A stretch of DNA of 64,000 nucleotides from Acinetobacter dispersus (GTDB lineage: Bacteria > Pseudomonadota > Gammaproteobacteria > Pseudomonadales > Moraxellaceae): NCBI RefSeq assembly GCF_009884975.1, contig NZ_CP041970.1, positions 1,178,001 through 1,242,000 of the forward strand, in the 5' to 3' direction. Each line of letters begins with the position of its first letter. Position 1 is the first letter of the stretch. The notes beneath the pieces were generated by a model that was not told where the DNA came from, did not search any database, and saw only the letters and a program-made list of their open reading frames with translations. Of the stretch, positions 17,047-25,619 are shown in pieces. A program made the translations under genes and the position numbers.

Positions 17047-18795
17047 ATGACAGGTCAGAAAATTAAAAAAACGACATCACAAAATGTAGATGTGGTTATT
17101 GCAGGTCTAGGACCAACTGGATTGGTGTTGGCTCATATTTTAGGCAAACGTGGACATCAGGTCGTGGTGTTGGAACGTGAACCTGTGTTTTATGGCAATG
17201 CTCGTGCTGTGTATACCGATGATGAATGCATGCGTATTTTTCAGTCGATTGATATGGCGGAAGAACTGCAAAAAGATATGCTCTTGGATACGCCTGTACA
17301 ACTGGTTCGTCCAGATGGAACCGTGATTGCACAATACAAGCCGCTCAAACGCCCATTCGGGTGGTCGGTGGTGAATTTCTATTATCAGCCTTATTTAGAA
17401 ACTTCTTTAACCAATGCTTTAGCCAAATATCCAAATGTTCAAATTTTGCGTGGACGAGAGCTGATTAATTTTAGTCAAGATGCAGACAGAGTGACTGTGA
17501 TCCATCAGGCAACACAAGTCTATCGTTTTAGTGATGAGACTGATGTTAAAACGGAAGTGCAGGGGGATAATGACGTCCAACAAGTTATCGCACGTTATTT
17601 GGTCGGCGCTGATGGTGGGCGTAGTACTGTTCGTGCCAAGCTTGGTATTGAAATGTCAGGGAAAAACTTCCCAGAGCCATGGCTAGTTGTGGATCTAAAA
17701 CAGAAAGATCGAAATAAGGGCTTACGTCATCTACCGTATTTTAATTTTGTAGTTGATCCAGATCTGCCAGTGGTGAGCTGTGTACAGCCAGATGGATTCC
17801 ATCGCTTTGAGTTTATGCTGAAAAAAGGTCAAACCAAAGAATATATGGAACAACCTGAAACAGTACATATGTTGTTATCCAAATTCGTAAATCCTGATGA
17901 CTTTGAAGTAAAACGTAAACTGGTCTATACCTTTAATGCCTTGGTTGCCAATCAATGGCGAGATAAACGTGTGCTTCTGGCAGGTGATGCTGCTCACATG
18001 ACTCCACAATTTATGGGGCAAGGCGCAAGTTCAGGTATCCGTGATGCAGGTAATTTAGGCTGGAAACTTAGTGCGGTACTCAATGGCCAAGCTGGAGACA
18101 AATTATTAGATAGCTATGAAAGTGAGCGTCATGATCATGCCAAAGCAATGATTCAGGGTTCTGTCTTATTAAAAGACCTTGTTTCAATGACCAATCCAGT
18201 GATTGGGAAAATCCGTGATGGTGTAATTAAAGGGGTTCTTGCAACTCCTAAACTCAAAGAGTGGGGACAGGAAGGTGGTTTTAAACCAAAACCTGTTTAC
18301 ACGAAAGGTCAGTATTTTGGCTTAGCACGTAAACATCGTTTAAGCCCTGAAGGTGGCTTATCTCCGCAGCCTATTGTCCGTGGTTTTGATGGTCGTCCTG
18401 TGCTTTTAGATTCTCTATTGGGTGAGAACTATTCTTTGATTGGGTTATCAGTGGATCCAACATTAGGTTTATCAGGCACATCTAAACTAGTCTTAGAACA
18501 AATTGGCTGTAAATTTATCACTCTATATCCATATTCTGATCGACCTCAAGGCCATATCAATCGAGATTTAAATCCTGATGTGTTTGAAGTGGAAGATATT
18601 GATGGGGATATGGTGTGTTGGTTTAAAAAGGCATGTAAGACATCGCAATCCATTGCAATATTACGTCCTGATAAATTTACATTTGCTGTTGTTGATCAAG
18701 TCGAAATTAATTCAACCATACAGCAGTTAAAGCATCAATTGGATTTAACTGCTGATAAAACTGGTTCTCACACAATTGGCGGGGTGAATGTATGA
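17047..18795 (+). CDS. FAD-dependent aromatic monooxygenase, MhpA-like
   Basis: Single-component flavoprotein hydroxylase of 582 aa. Class A motifs are complete: VVIAGLGPTGLVLAHILGKR with the downstream acid in VLERE (dinucleotide site), LVGADGGRSTVR (DG motif) and VLLAGDAAHMTPQFMGQGAS (GD motif), followed by a thioredoxin-like C-terminal domain. MhpA-type enzymes hydroxylate phenols ortho to the existing hydroxyl, giving the catechol for the adjacent extradiol enzyme. The AGAGG ribosome site is good, and the stop overlaps the next start by four bases. Substrate specificity is inferred only from context. Confidence 0.9.
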   Translation: MTGQKIKKTTSQNVDVVIAGLGPTGLVLAHILGKRGHQVVVLEREPVFYGNARAVYTDDECMRIFQSIDMAEELQKDMLLDTPVQLVRPDGTVIAQYKPLKRPFGWSVVNFYYQPYLETSLTNALAKYPNVQILRGRELINFSQDADRVTVIHQATQVYRFSDETDVKTEVQGDNDVQQVIARYLVGADGGRSTVRAKLGIEMSGKNFPEPWLVVDLKQKDRNKGLRHLPYFNFVVDPDLPVVSCVQPDGFHRFEFMLKKGQTKEYMEQPETVHMLLSKFVNPDDFEVKRKLVYTFNALVANQWRDKRVLLAGDAAHMTPQFMGQGASSGIRDAGNLGWKLSAVLNGQAGDKLLDSYESERHDHAKAMIQGSVLLKDLVSMTNPVIGKIRDGVIKGVLATPKLKEWGQEGGFKPKPVYTKGQYFGLARKHRLSPEGGLSPQPIVRGFDGRPVLLDSLLGENYSLIGLSVDPTLGLSGTSKLVLEQIGCKFITLYPYSDRPQGHINRDLNPDVFEVEDIDGDMVCWFKKACKTSQSIAILRPDKFTFAVVDQVEINSTIQQLKHQLDLTADKTGSHTIGGVNV

Positions 18796-19583
18796 CGACT
18801 AATGATCAAGAACGTTTAAATTCTGCGGCTTTGGCATTACGCCATGCTAGACAATCAAGTCAAACAGTTGGGCAAATATCTGAATCACATCGTATTTCTG
18901 GTTTAGATGAGGCTTATGCTGTTGCACAAATCAATAGTGATTATAAGGTCAGCCAAGGTGCAAGAATTATCGGCAAGAAAGTTGGTTTGACTTCAAAAGC
19001 TGTGCAACAACAGCTTGGTGTGGATCAGCCTGATTTCGGGATTTTATTCGATGATATGGAATACCTAGATGGTGACACCGTTCCTGTCAACCAACTTATG
19101 CAGCCTAAAATTGAGGCTGAAATTGCTTTTATTGTTGGGCGAGATCTTGTTGGGCCAATGCCATCGTGGGGTGAGTTCATATCTGCATTGGCTTATGCCT
19201 TACCCGCTTTAGAAATCGTCGATAGCGCGATTCATAACTGGAAAATCACGCTAGAAGATACGGTTGCTGATAATGCATCTTGTGGTTTGTTTGTTTTAGG
19301 AAATCAGCCAATCGAAATAGGCAGCTTAAATCTAGCAAAAGTAAAAATGGAACTTGAACACAATAAAGTTGTGGCATCAAAAGGTAATGGAGCCGCGTGT
19401 TTAGGTCATCCATTAAAAGCTGCTTGGTGGTTGGCCCGTACCATGTGTGAAAAAGGGATTGGTTTAAAAGCTGGTGAGGTCATTTTATCTGGTGCTCTAG
19501 GACCAATGGTCAATGTACAAGCTGGTGATAGCGTGACCGCCTATATTGGCCGTCTTGGTTCAGTCAGTTGCAAATTGGTGTAG
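18792..19583 (+). CDS. mhpD: 2-oxopent-4-enoate hydratase
   Basis: Adds water to 2-hydroxypenta-2,4-dienoate to give 4-hydroxy-2-oxovalerate. The 263-aa length and the FAH-superfamily hydratase motifs ([51 protein letters not shown]) are those of MhpD/XylJ/BphH. Its ATG overlaps the monooxygenase stop (ATGA), and the aldehyde dehydrogenase gene starts nine bases after its stop, so the genes are translationally linked. It is the first lower-pathway step after the C-C hydrolase. Confidence 0.92.
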   Translation: MTTNDQERLNSAALALRHARQSSQTVGQISESHRISGLDEAYAVAQINSDYKVSQGARIIGKKVGLTSKAVQQQLGVDQPDFGILFDDMEYLDGDTVPVNQLMQPKIEAEIAFIVGRDLVGPMPSWGEFISALAYALPALEIVDSAIHNWKITLEDTVADNASCGLFVLGNQPIEIGSLNLAKVKMELEHNKVVASKGNGAACLGHPLKAAWWLARTMCEKGIGLKAGEVILSGALGPMVNVQAGDSVTAYIGRLGSVSCKLV

Positions 19584-19591
19584 GGGAAAAC

Positions 19592-20560
19592 ATGAATAGT
19601 CAAGCAAACAATAAAATCAAGGCTGCGATTATTGGTAGCGGCAATATTGGCAGCGACCTCATGATCAAAATGTTACGTTATGGTGAGCATCTTGAAATTG
19701 CCGTAATGGTCGGTATCGACCCTGAATCAGATGGTTTAGCCCGTGCCAAACGCATGAATGTTGCCACTACCCATCAGGGTGTACAAGGACTAATAGATTT
19801 ACCTGAATTTAAAGACATTGATATTGTATTTGATGCAACCTCTGCTGGGGCACATATCAAAAATGATGCCTTATTAAGACAACATAAGCCGAATATTCGT
19901 ATGGTGGATTTAACTCCTGCGGCAATTGGTCCTTATTGCGTTCCTGTGGTGAATCTGGAACAACACATTGATCAGCCCAATGTAAACATGGTGACTTGTG
20001 GTGGACAGGCGACTATTCCAATGGTTGCTGCAGTCTCGAAAATTGCTAAAGTTCATTATGCTGAAATTGTGGCGTCTATTTCCAGTAAATCGGCAGGGCC
20101 AGGCACACGAGCAAATATTGATGAATTTACCGAAACCACATCAAAGGCATTGGAAACAGTCGGTGGTGCAACAAAAGGCAAGGCGATTATTGTCCTCAAT
20201 CCAGCCGAACCGCCATTATTGATGCGTGATACGGTGTATGTGCTGTCTGAAGCTGCGGATCAGGCTACGGTTGAAGCCTCGGTTGAGCAGATGGTGGCTG
20301 AGGTTCAAAAATATGTTGCTGGCTATCGCTTAAAACAAAAAGTCCAGTTTGAGGTAATTCCTGAATCTGCCCCACTCAATATTGCAGGATTAGGGAAATT
20401 TTCTGGTCTAAAAACCAGTGTGTTTTTAGAAGTTGAAGGTGCAGCACATTATTTACCTGCCTATGCCGGCAATCTGGATATTATGACTTCGGCAGCGTTG
20501 GCAACAGGCGAGAAAATGGCGGCATCACTCCAATCACAACGTGCATCGGATGAGGGCTAA
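19592..20560 (+). CDS. mhpF: Acetaldehyde dehydrogenase (acetylating)
   Basis: Converts acetaldehyde, CoA and NAD+ to acetyl-CoA. I start it at ATG 19592, with AGGGG immediately upstream; an in-frame ATG 19568 would overlap the hydratase. The 322-aa product has the Rossmann motif [12 protein letters not shown], the catalytic cysteine in [14 protein letters not shown] and the dimer/aldolase-contact region of the MhpF/DmpF family. It is followed at once by the aldolase gene, its channelling partner in known enzymes of this type. Confidence 0.95.
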   Translation: MNSQANNKIKAAIIGSGNIGSDLMIKMLRYGEHLEIAVMVGIDPESDGLARAKRMNVATTHQGVQGLIDLPEFKDIDIVFDATSAGAHIKNDALLRQHKPNIRMVDLTPAAIGPYCVPVVNLEQHIDQPNVNMVTCGGQATIPMVAAVSKIAKVHYAEIVASISSKSAGPGTRANIDEFTETTSKALETVGGATKGKAIIVLNPAEPPLLMRDTVYVLSEAADQATVEASVEQMVAEVQKYVAGYRLKQKVQFEVIPESAPLNIAGLGKFSGLKTSVFLEVEGAAHYLPAYAGNLDIMTSAALATGEKMAASLQSQRASDEG

Positions 20561-20563
20561 GCG

Positions 20564-21592
20564 ATGGATAAGATCAAAAAATTATATATTTCCGATGTGA
20601 CTTTACGTGATGGCAGTCATGCAGTCCGCCATCAGTACTCCATTCAAAATGTGCAAGAAATTGCCAAAGCGTTAGATGAAGCAAGAGTAGACAGTATTGA
20701 AATTGCGCATGGTGATGGATTACAAGGTTCAAGCTTCAATTATGGTTTTGGTGCACATACAGATCTGGAATGGATTGAAGCCGCTGCTGATGTACTCAAC
20801 CATGCAAAAATTGCGACTTTGCTGTTACCGGGTATTGGCACCATTCACGATCTTAAAGCGGCTTATAACGCTGGTGCCCGAGTTGTCCGTGTTGCTACTC
20901 ACTGTACCGAAGCTGATATTTCTAAACAGCATATCGAATATGCCAGAGAATTGGGCATGGATACCGTGGGTTTTCTGATGATGAGCCACATGACCACACC
21001 AGAGGCATTGGCACAACAGGGTAAACTGATGGAATCTTACGGTGCACAATGTATCTATGTCGTAGATTCGGGTGGTGCAATGTCGATGAATGATATTCGT
21101 GCACGCTTCAGAGCGATGAAAGATGTATTGGATCCATCAACCCAGACAGGAATACATGCTCATCATAATTTAAGTTTAGGTGTTGCAAACTCTATCGTGG
21201 CCGTTGAAGAAGGTTGTGATCGTATTGATGCCAGTCTTGCAGGTATGGGCGCAGGCGCAGGTAATGCACCATTAGAAGTTTTCATTGCTGCTGCTGAACG
21301 TTTAGGTTGGCACCATGGAACGGATTTATTTACATTGATGAATGCTGCTGATGAACTAGTGAGACCATTGCAAGATCGCCCAGTACGTGTAGATCGTGAA
21401 ACACTTGCATTAGGGTATGCAGGGGTATATTCAAGCTTCTTGCGTCATGCCGAGATGGCTTCTAAACGTTATGGCCTAAATACCGTTGATATTTTAGTGG
21501 AATTGGGTCGTCGTCGTATGGTGGGTGGGCAGGAAGATATGATTGTCGATGTCGCTTTAGACCTTCTAAAAAACCAGCAACAGGCAGGATAA
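20564..21592 (+). CDS. mhpE: 4-hydroxy-2-oxovalerate aldolase
   Basis: Cleaves 4-hydroxy-2-oxovalerate to pyruvate and acetaldehyde; 342 aa. The N-terminal [17 protein letters not shown] has the metal-binding Asp and the Arg of the DmpG/MhpE family, and the histidines in [15 protein letters not shown] complete the Mn2+ site. A GAGGG site precedes the ATG, which is three bases after the dehydrogenase stop. Together with its neighbours it routes the ring carbon to central metabolism. Confidence 0.95.
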   Translation: MDKIKKLYISDVTLRDGSHAVRHQYSIQNVQEIAKALDEARVDSIEIAHGDGLQGSSFNYGFGAHTDLEWIEAAADVLNHAKIATLLLPGIGTIHDLKAAYNAGARVVRVATHCTEADISKQHIEYARELGMDTVGFLMMSHMTTPEALAQQGKLMESYGAQCIYVVDSGGAMSMNDIRARFRAMKDVLDPSTQTGIHAHHNLSLGVANSIVAVEEGCDRIDASLAGMGAGAGNAPLEVFIAAAERLGWHHGTDLFTLMNAADELVRPLQDRPVRVDRETLALGYAGVYSSFLRHAEMASKRYGLNTVDILVELGRRRMVGGQEDMIVDVALDLLKNQQQAG

Positions 21593-21596
21593 CAGC

Positions 21597-22445
21597 ATGT
21601 CTCAATTTAAATTAAATGGCAAAGTGGCTTTAGTAACGGGTGCAAACTCAGGTATAGGCGCAGTTACCGCAAGAGAGTTGGCATTACAAGGTTATCATGT
21701 GTTTTTGGCCTGTCGCTCGCAGCAGAAAGCGCAAGCTGTACTTCAGGAAATCCAAAGCCTCAGTTTTGGACGAGCAAAGGCGGAGTTCATTGAATTAGAT
21801 CTAGCCGATTTAGATTCTGTACGTCAGTGTGCGGCACAATTTCTTTCAAGAAACTTAGCTTTGCATTTACTCATTGCCAATGCAGGTTTGGCTGGTCAGA
21901 AAGGCATGACCCAATCAGGCTTTGAACTCACATTTGGTGTTTGTCATGTTGGACATTTTCTTTTAACGCAATTACTGACTGAAAAATTAATCGAATCAAA
22001 ACCTGCACGGGTGGTTGTCGTTTCAAGTAAGGCGCACCGTCATGCTCAAGGTATTGATTTCAATGCTGTGTTGAAAACAACCAAGAGTTTTGGTGGCTTG
22101 AAAGAGTATGGAGTGGCCAAACTTGCAAATATTCTTTTTGTGAAAGAACTCGGTCGTCGCTTATATGGTACAGGCGTCACAGCCTATGCCATACATCCTG
22201 GTGTGGTTTCAACTAATGTCTGGCGAGGTTTGCCACAACCTTTAGTTAAGCTCATTAGTCGCTTTATGATTAGCCCCGAGGAAGGTGCTAAAACAACACT
22301 TTATTGTGCAACCCAGCCGCAGCTTGCTGGTGATACGGGGTTCTATTATGAAGATTGTAAAGTCAAAGTTTCTTCACATGCTGCTCAGAATATAAATTTA
22401 GCCAATGAGCTATGGGAAAAAAGCCTAAATTGGGCAAAACAATAA
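21597..22445 (+). CDS. SDR-family oxidoreductase (retinol-dehydrogenase-like)
   Basis: NAD(P)-dependent dehydrogenase/reductase of 282 aa with the full classical set: TGANSGIG, NAGLAG, catalytic Ser in VVVSSKAHRH and YGVAKLAN. The long length and the CRS after strand 2 place it with retinol/protochlorophyllide-type SDRs that act on bulky lipophilic alcohols or ketones. It begins four bases after the aldolase stop with AGGA upstream. In this operon it may oxidise or reduce the side chain of the aromatic substrate (inference). Confidence 0.88.
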   Translation: MSQFKLNGKVALVTGANSGIGAVTARELALQGYHVFLACRSQQKAQAVLQEIQSLSFGRAKAEFIELDLADLDSVRQCAAQFLSRNLALHLLIANAGLAGQKGMTQSGFELTFGVCHVGHFLLTQLLTEKLIESKPARVVVVSSKAHRHAQGIDFNAVLKTTKSFGGLKEYGVAKLANILFVKELGRRLYGTGVTAYAIHPGVVSTNVWRGLPQPLVKLISRFMISPEEGAKTTLYCATQPQLAGDTGFYYEDCKVKVSSHAAQNINLANELWEKSLNWAKQ

Positions 22446-22497
22446 ACCAAGTTTTAAGAATACAGGGACGTCTTCTTAATTTGATGAGGAGAATAAA

Positions 22498-23325
22498 ATG
22501 GATAACTTTGTACCCCCAAAAGAAAACTATGGCAAATGGGGACGTGATTTAGAACGTTGGTATTTTGATCCAGTCTTTTTAAACTCGGATCAACTCAATA
22601 TGGCAAAACCTGCGTTATTTGTTGGAAATCATACCTTGTATGGTCTTTTGGATGTGCCATTGTTTGTTGAACATATACGGGAGCAACATGGTATTCACTT
22701 ACGATCTTTAGGGGATCGTATGCATTTTCATATTCCAGTATGGAAAGACATACTCACAAAAGGTGGTATGGTCTTAGGATCGCCAGGAAACTGTCATGCC
22801 CTGATGGAGAGTGGACAGTCAATCATTGTATTTCCTGGTGGTGCACGTGAAGTTATGCGTAGGAAAGGGGAAAAGTATCAGCTGATCTGGAAAAAACGTA
22901 CTGGCTTTGCCCGTCTAGCAATAGAACATGGTTACGATATTATTCCATTTGCTTCTGTTGGGGCAGATGACTGCTTTGATATTGTAATAGATGCCAATGA
23001 TATTCAACAGAATACAACTGCGCAGAAATTTCTTAAAACATTCAAACTGAATGATAAGTTAAGAGGTGGAGATATTTTGCCACCTATTCCTACGGGAGTA
23101 GGATATTTACCGATTCCCAAGCCACAACGTTTTTACTTTAGTTTTGGAGAGCGAATATCTACTTTAGATATTCCACATGATGAGCAAGGGATATGGCATA
23201 TTCGTGAGCAAGTTGCACAATCTATTGAAGATCAAATCTCAGAATTGAAAAAATATAGATCAACTGATAAAAAGCAGAATTGGAGCTGGTTACGTAAGAA
23301 ACTCACAAAAAGCTTTGATGAATAG
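22498..23325 (+). CDS. Lysophospholipid acyltransferase family protein
   Basis: 275-aa LPLAT-fold enzyme. The acyltransferase signature is present but altered: GNHTLYGLLDVP (N-H-x4-L-D in place of the usual H-x4-D) and the FPGGAREVMRRKGE block. This version is found in the diacylglycerol-acyltransferase/hemolysin-like branch. No strong membrane segment is seen. GAGGAG lies just before the ATG. Its presence in an aromatic operon is unusual; it may acylate an alcohol intermediate or adjust membrane lipids during growth on a hydrophobic compound. Confidence 0.8.
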   Translation: MDNFVPPKENYGKWGRDLERWYFDPVFLNSDQLNMAKPALFVGNHTLYGLLDVPLFVEHIREQHGIHLRSLGDRMHFHIPVWKDILTKGGMVLGSPGNCHALMESGQSIIVFPGGAREVMRRKGEKYQLIWKKRTGFARLAIEHGYDIIPFASVGADDCFDIVIDANDIQQNTTAQKFLKTFKLNDKLRGGDILPPIPTGVGYLPIPKPQRFYFSFGERISTLDIPHDEQGIWHIREQVAQSIEDQISELKKYRSTDKKQNWSWLRKKLTKSFDE

Positions 23326-23333
23326 TATTATCT

Positions 23334-23379
23334 GTATAATAATAGTCAAAATTGTTCAAATACTGCATTCTTGTTCAAA
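23334..23379 (+). promoter_or_regulatory. Candidate promoter and repeated half-sites before the TetR gene
   Basis: A TATAAT at 23334-23339 is followed by two identical TTGTTCAAA copies at 23352-23360 and 23371-23379, 19 bp apart. They match one arm of the inverted repeats at 13032-13051 and 15099-15122, which suggests autoregulation. The half-sites are direct repeats here, so binding mode may differ. Confidence 0.5.
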
Positions 23380-23390
23380 AGGTTTAAATT

Positions 23391-24005
23391 GTGCGTTTAT
23401 CTTCATCACAGCAAAGAATTCATAAAACAGCATTAAAACTTTTTGCTGAAAAAGGCTCTACGAATATTAGTATAAGTGAGCTCGCTTCAGCTTCTGGTGT
23501 AGCTCGTGGCACTATTTATAATAATCAACTAGATCCTGATACATTGTTTGAAGACATTGCATCTCAACTCGCTGAAGAAATGAATGCGCGTGTTATTAAA
23601 ACACTAGGAAATGAATCAGATTCGGCTATCCGTCTTGCTACGGGCATTCGTATGTATGTTCGTAGAGCGCATGAAGAGTCCGATTGGGGACGATTTATAT
23701 GCCGTTTTGCTTTCAGTTCAAAATCACTAATGGCCTTATGGTCAAGTAGTGATTCACCATTGCCAGATGTAATGGCTGGTTTAGACAGTAAGCGATATAC
23801 ATTCCGTGAGGATCAACTACTTTCCATTATGTCTTTGATCGCAGGTTCAGTTTTAACATCTATTTTTCTCGTATTAGAAGGACATAAAACTTGGAGAGAT
23901 GCTGGTACTGAAATTGCTGAGTTATTGCTATACGCAATGGGCGTAGATCGCGATGAAGCCTATGAGATTGCAAGAAGGGAATTACCACCTTTATTAGAAC
24001 TATAA
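23391..24005 (+). CDS. TetR-family transcriptional regulator of the catabolic cluster
   Basis: 204-aa repressor-type protein starting at GTG 23391. The N-terminal helix-turn-helix is clear (LFAEKGSTNISISELASASG then VARGTIYNN, residues ~16-45); the recognition helix ends in YNN rather than the common YYHF. The C-terminal ligand domain is unassigned. It is the last gene of the rightward block and follows two copies of the TTGTTCAAA half-site. It is the best candidate to bind the inverted repeats in both divergent promoter regions; the inducer is probably a pathway intermediate. Confidence 0.88.
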   Translation: MRLSSSQQRIHKTALKLFAEKGSTNISISELASASGVARGTIYNNQLDPDTLFEDIASQLAEEMNARVIKTLGNESDSAIRLATGIRMYVRRAHEESDWGRFICRFAFSSKSLMALWSSSDSPLPDVMAGLDSKRYTFREDQLLSIMSLIAGSVLTSIFLVLEGHKTWRDAGTEIAELLLYAMGVDRDEAYEIARRELPPLLEL

Positions 24006-24057
24006 CCATTGCGCTAAAAATCAAAAGTCTATCATCAGATAACATTTTAGATATAAA

Positions 24058-24087
24058 AAGCCCATGTTACTTAATCATGGGCTTCTT
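24058..24087 (+). terminator. Rho-independent terminator after the TetR gene
   Basis: AAGCCCATG (24058-24066) pairs with CATGGGCTT (24076-24084), followed by CTTT. Confidence 0.8.
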
Positions 24088-24285
24088 TAATGCAAAAACA
24101 CTTTGGGTGAAAACCATCTGAGAAAAATCGCCACCAAACCAAAATTAAAATAACAAATTCAATAACTTAATACTTAAATATTAGCATCCATTTTAGCCAC
24201 TCCATATGATTATCAAAAATGCTTTTTTAATAAAATAGCTAATATAAGAAATAACACAGCTCATGGGTACTATGATCAATGATAA

Positions 24286-24522
24286 CTACGATTTCTGTTT
24301 GGCTTTTTGGCGTAAGACATACAAATATAAGCTTTCTACTTTTTCACGTGCCCATGGTGTGGTACGTAAGAATCGCAATGATGATTTAACACTTGGATCG
24401 ATACAAAAACATCTAATTTCAATTTTACGACTTAAGCCTTCAAAGCCACCATAGTAATCCAATAATTCATCCAAAATATCAGCAAGTTTTTTACCGTGTA
24501 GAGGGTCATTGGAGGCGTTCAT
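24286..24522 (-). CDS. VF530 / DUF2132 family small DNA-binding-like protein
   Basis: 78-aa protein with the family pattern DPLHGKKLADILDELLDYYG, then IRCFCIDPSVKSSLRFLRTT and PWAREKVESLYL. The family is widespread in gamma-proteobacteria and folds as a small alpha-helical protein; a VF530 structure is known and DNA binding has been suggested, but its role is not established. Isolated gene, with no operon partner visible. Confidence 0.9.
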   Translation of the reverse strand: MNASNDPLHGKKLADILDELLDYYGGFEGLSRKIEIRCFCIDPSVKSSLRFLRTTPWAREKVESLYLYVLRQKAKQKS

Positions 24523-24955
24523 AATAGATCAACCATATTTTGGGAGACCATCATTATAACCTGAGCTCGTTGAAAAATGAGAGGGTTAGCATTTAAGCGT
24601 AATTAACATAGAAAATTACAGCTTATCTTCTATTGATGTGTGCTGAAATAACAGGAGATATTCTTGGGAGGTTCTAGGCAACAGACTTGTAAAAATCTTC
24701 TGCCATTTATGGAATAGAACTCGAAGTCAGCAACGTGAATTATGATCGTAGAGATACGGTACCAAGCTGTGGCAACAACCATGTTGTGTAGGCTACAATC
24801 TCAGATATTATATTTAACATAATATACATTATGCGAAACAACTAATTATCAATAATATGATGCTTAGCAACTACTGTAATTACCATTTTCCCGCTATCCC
24901 AATGTCAGTTGACATACATTAGAAAGTTACACACAATGCTATTCACTATATAAAT
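24523..24955. other. 433-bp intergenic region before the ynb-like lipid module
   Basis: No open frame of note. Near its right end TTGACA (24909-24914) and CACAAT (24932-24937) with a 17-bp spacer form a plausible sigma-70 promoter for the lipid operon. I see nothing else I can name. Confidence 0.45.
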
Positions 24956-25609
24956 ATGCATATATCAATAACAATGCCTTCGATTTATCAGTTAAAACCA
25001 GCATTTCAGAATTTACTTCGTCCATTTGTACAATGGCTTTACTCTAAAAAGATTACAGCGAATCAAGTTACGCTTTTAGCAATGTTAATCTCTGTCGCGT
25101 TAGCAATCGCACTTTACAGCCTGCATCTTTACCAACAGCCTTTAATCCTATTTTTATTCTTTCCTATATGGATGTTGGTTCGTATGGGCTTTAATGCAAT
25201 TGATGGCATGCTCGCACGTGAATTTAATCAACAATCAAAACTTGGCGCATATTTAAATGAAATCTGTGATGTCATCTCCGATTCAGCACTTTATCTATGT
25301 TTTTTAGGCTTAGCTTTCATCAACCCATTCCTGTTGGTCCTAGTTGTCTTTCTAGCGATTCTGAGTGAATATGCTGGGGTTATGGCTCCATTAATTGGTC
25401 AAGAACGCCGTTATGATGGTCCTATGGGTAAAAGTGATCGTGCATTTTGGTTTAGTTTAATTGCGTTATGTGTCAGTTTCAGCCCTTATTTAATAGAAAA
25501 TAATTACACAAATTCAATAATTTACTTCTGCAATGGTCTGCTTGTTCTTATTGCAACGCTATTGGTTTTTACAATTTACAACCGTATTAAAAATAGTATT
25601 CAACTTTAA
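24956..25609 (+). CDS. CDP-alcohol phosphatidyltransferase family protein, YnbA-like
   Basis: Membrane enzyme that would transfer a phosphatidyl group from CDP-diacylglycerol to an alcohol; 217 aa with about six hydrophobic segments. The family motif DG-x2-AR-x8-G-x3-D-x3-D is present as D83 G84 .. A87 R88 .. G97 .. N101 .. D105, so the first Asp of the second half is replaced by Asn. ATG 24974 is an alternative start. It heads a tight six-gene operon whose content parallels E. coli ynbABCD. The acceptor alcohol is unknown. Confidence 0.88.
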   Translation: MHISITMPSIYQLKPAFQNLLRPFVQWLYSKKITANQVTLLAMLISVALAIALYSLHLYQQPLILFLFFPIWMLVRMGFNAIDGMLAREFNQQSKLGAYLNEICDVISDSALYLCFLGLAFINPFLLVLVVFLAILSEYAGVMAPLIGQERRYDGPMGKSDRAFWFSLIALCVSFSPYLIENNYTNSIIYFCNGLLVLIATLLVFTIYNRIKNSIQL

Positions 25610-25619
25610 GGAAAATTAG

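Noticed and set aside
15152..21592. Reading the operon as a plain mhp (3-hydroxyphenylpropionate) operon
   Set aside because: The ring-cleavage enzyme is VOC-type, not LigB-type, and the linked porin, LPLAT and amidohydrolase do not belong to mhp.
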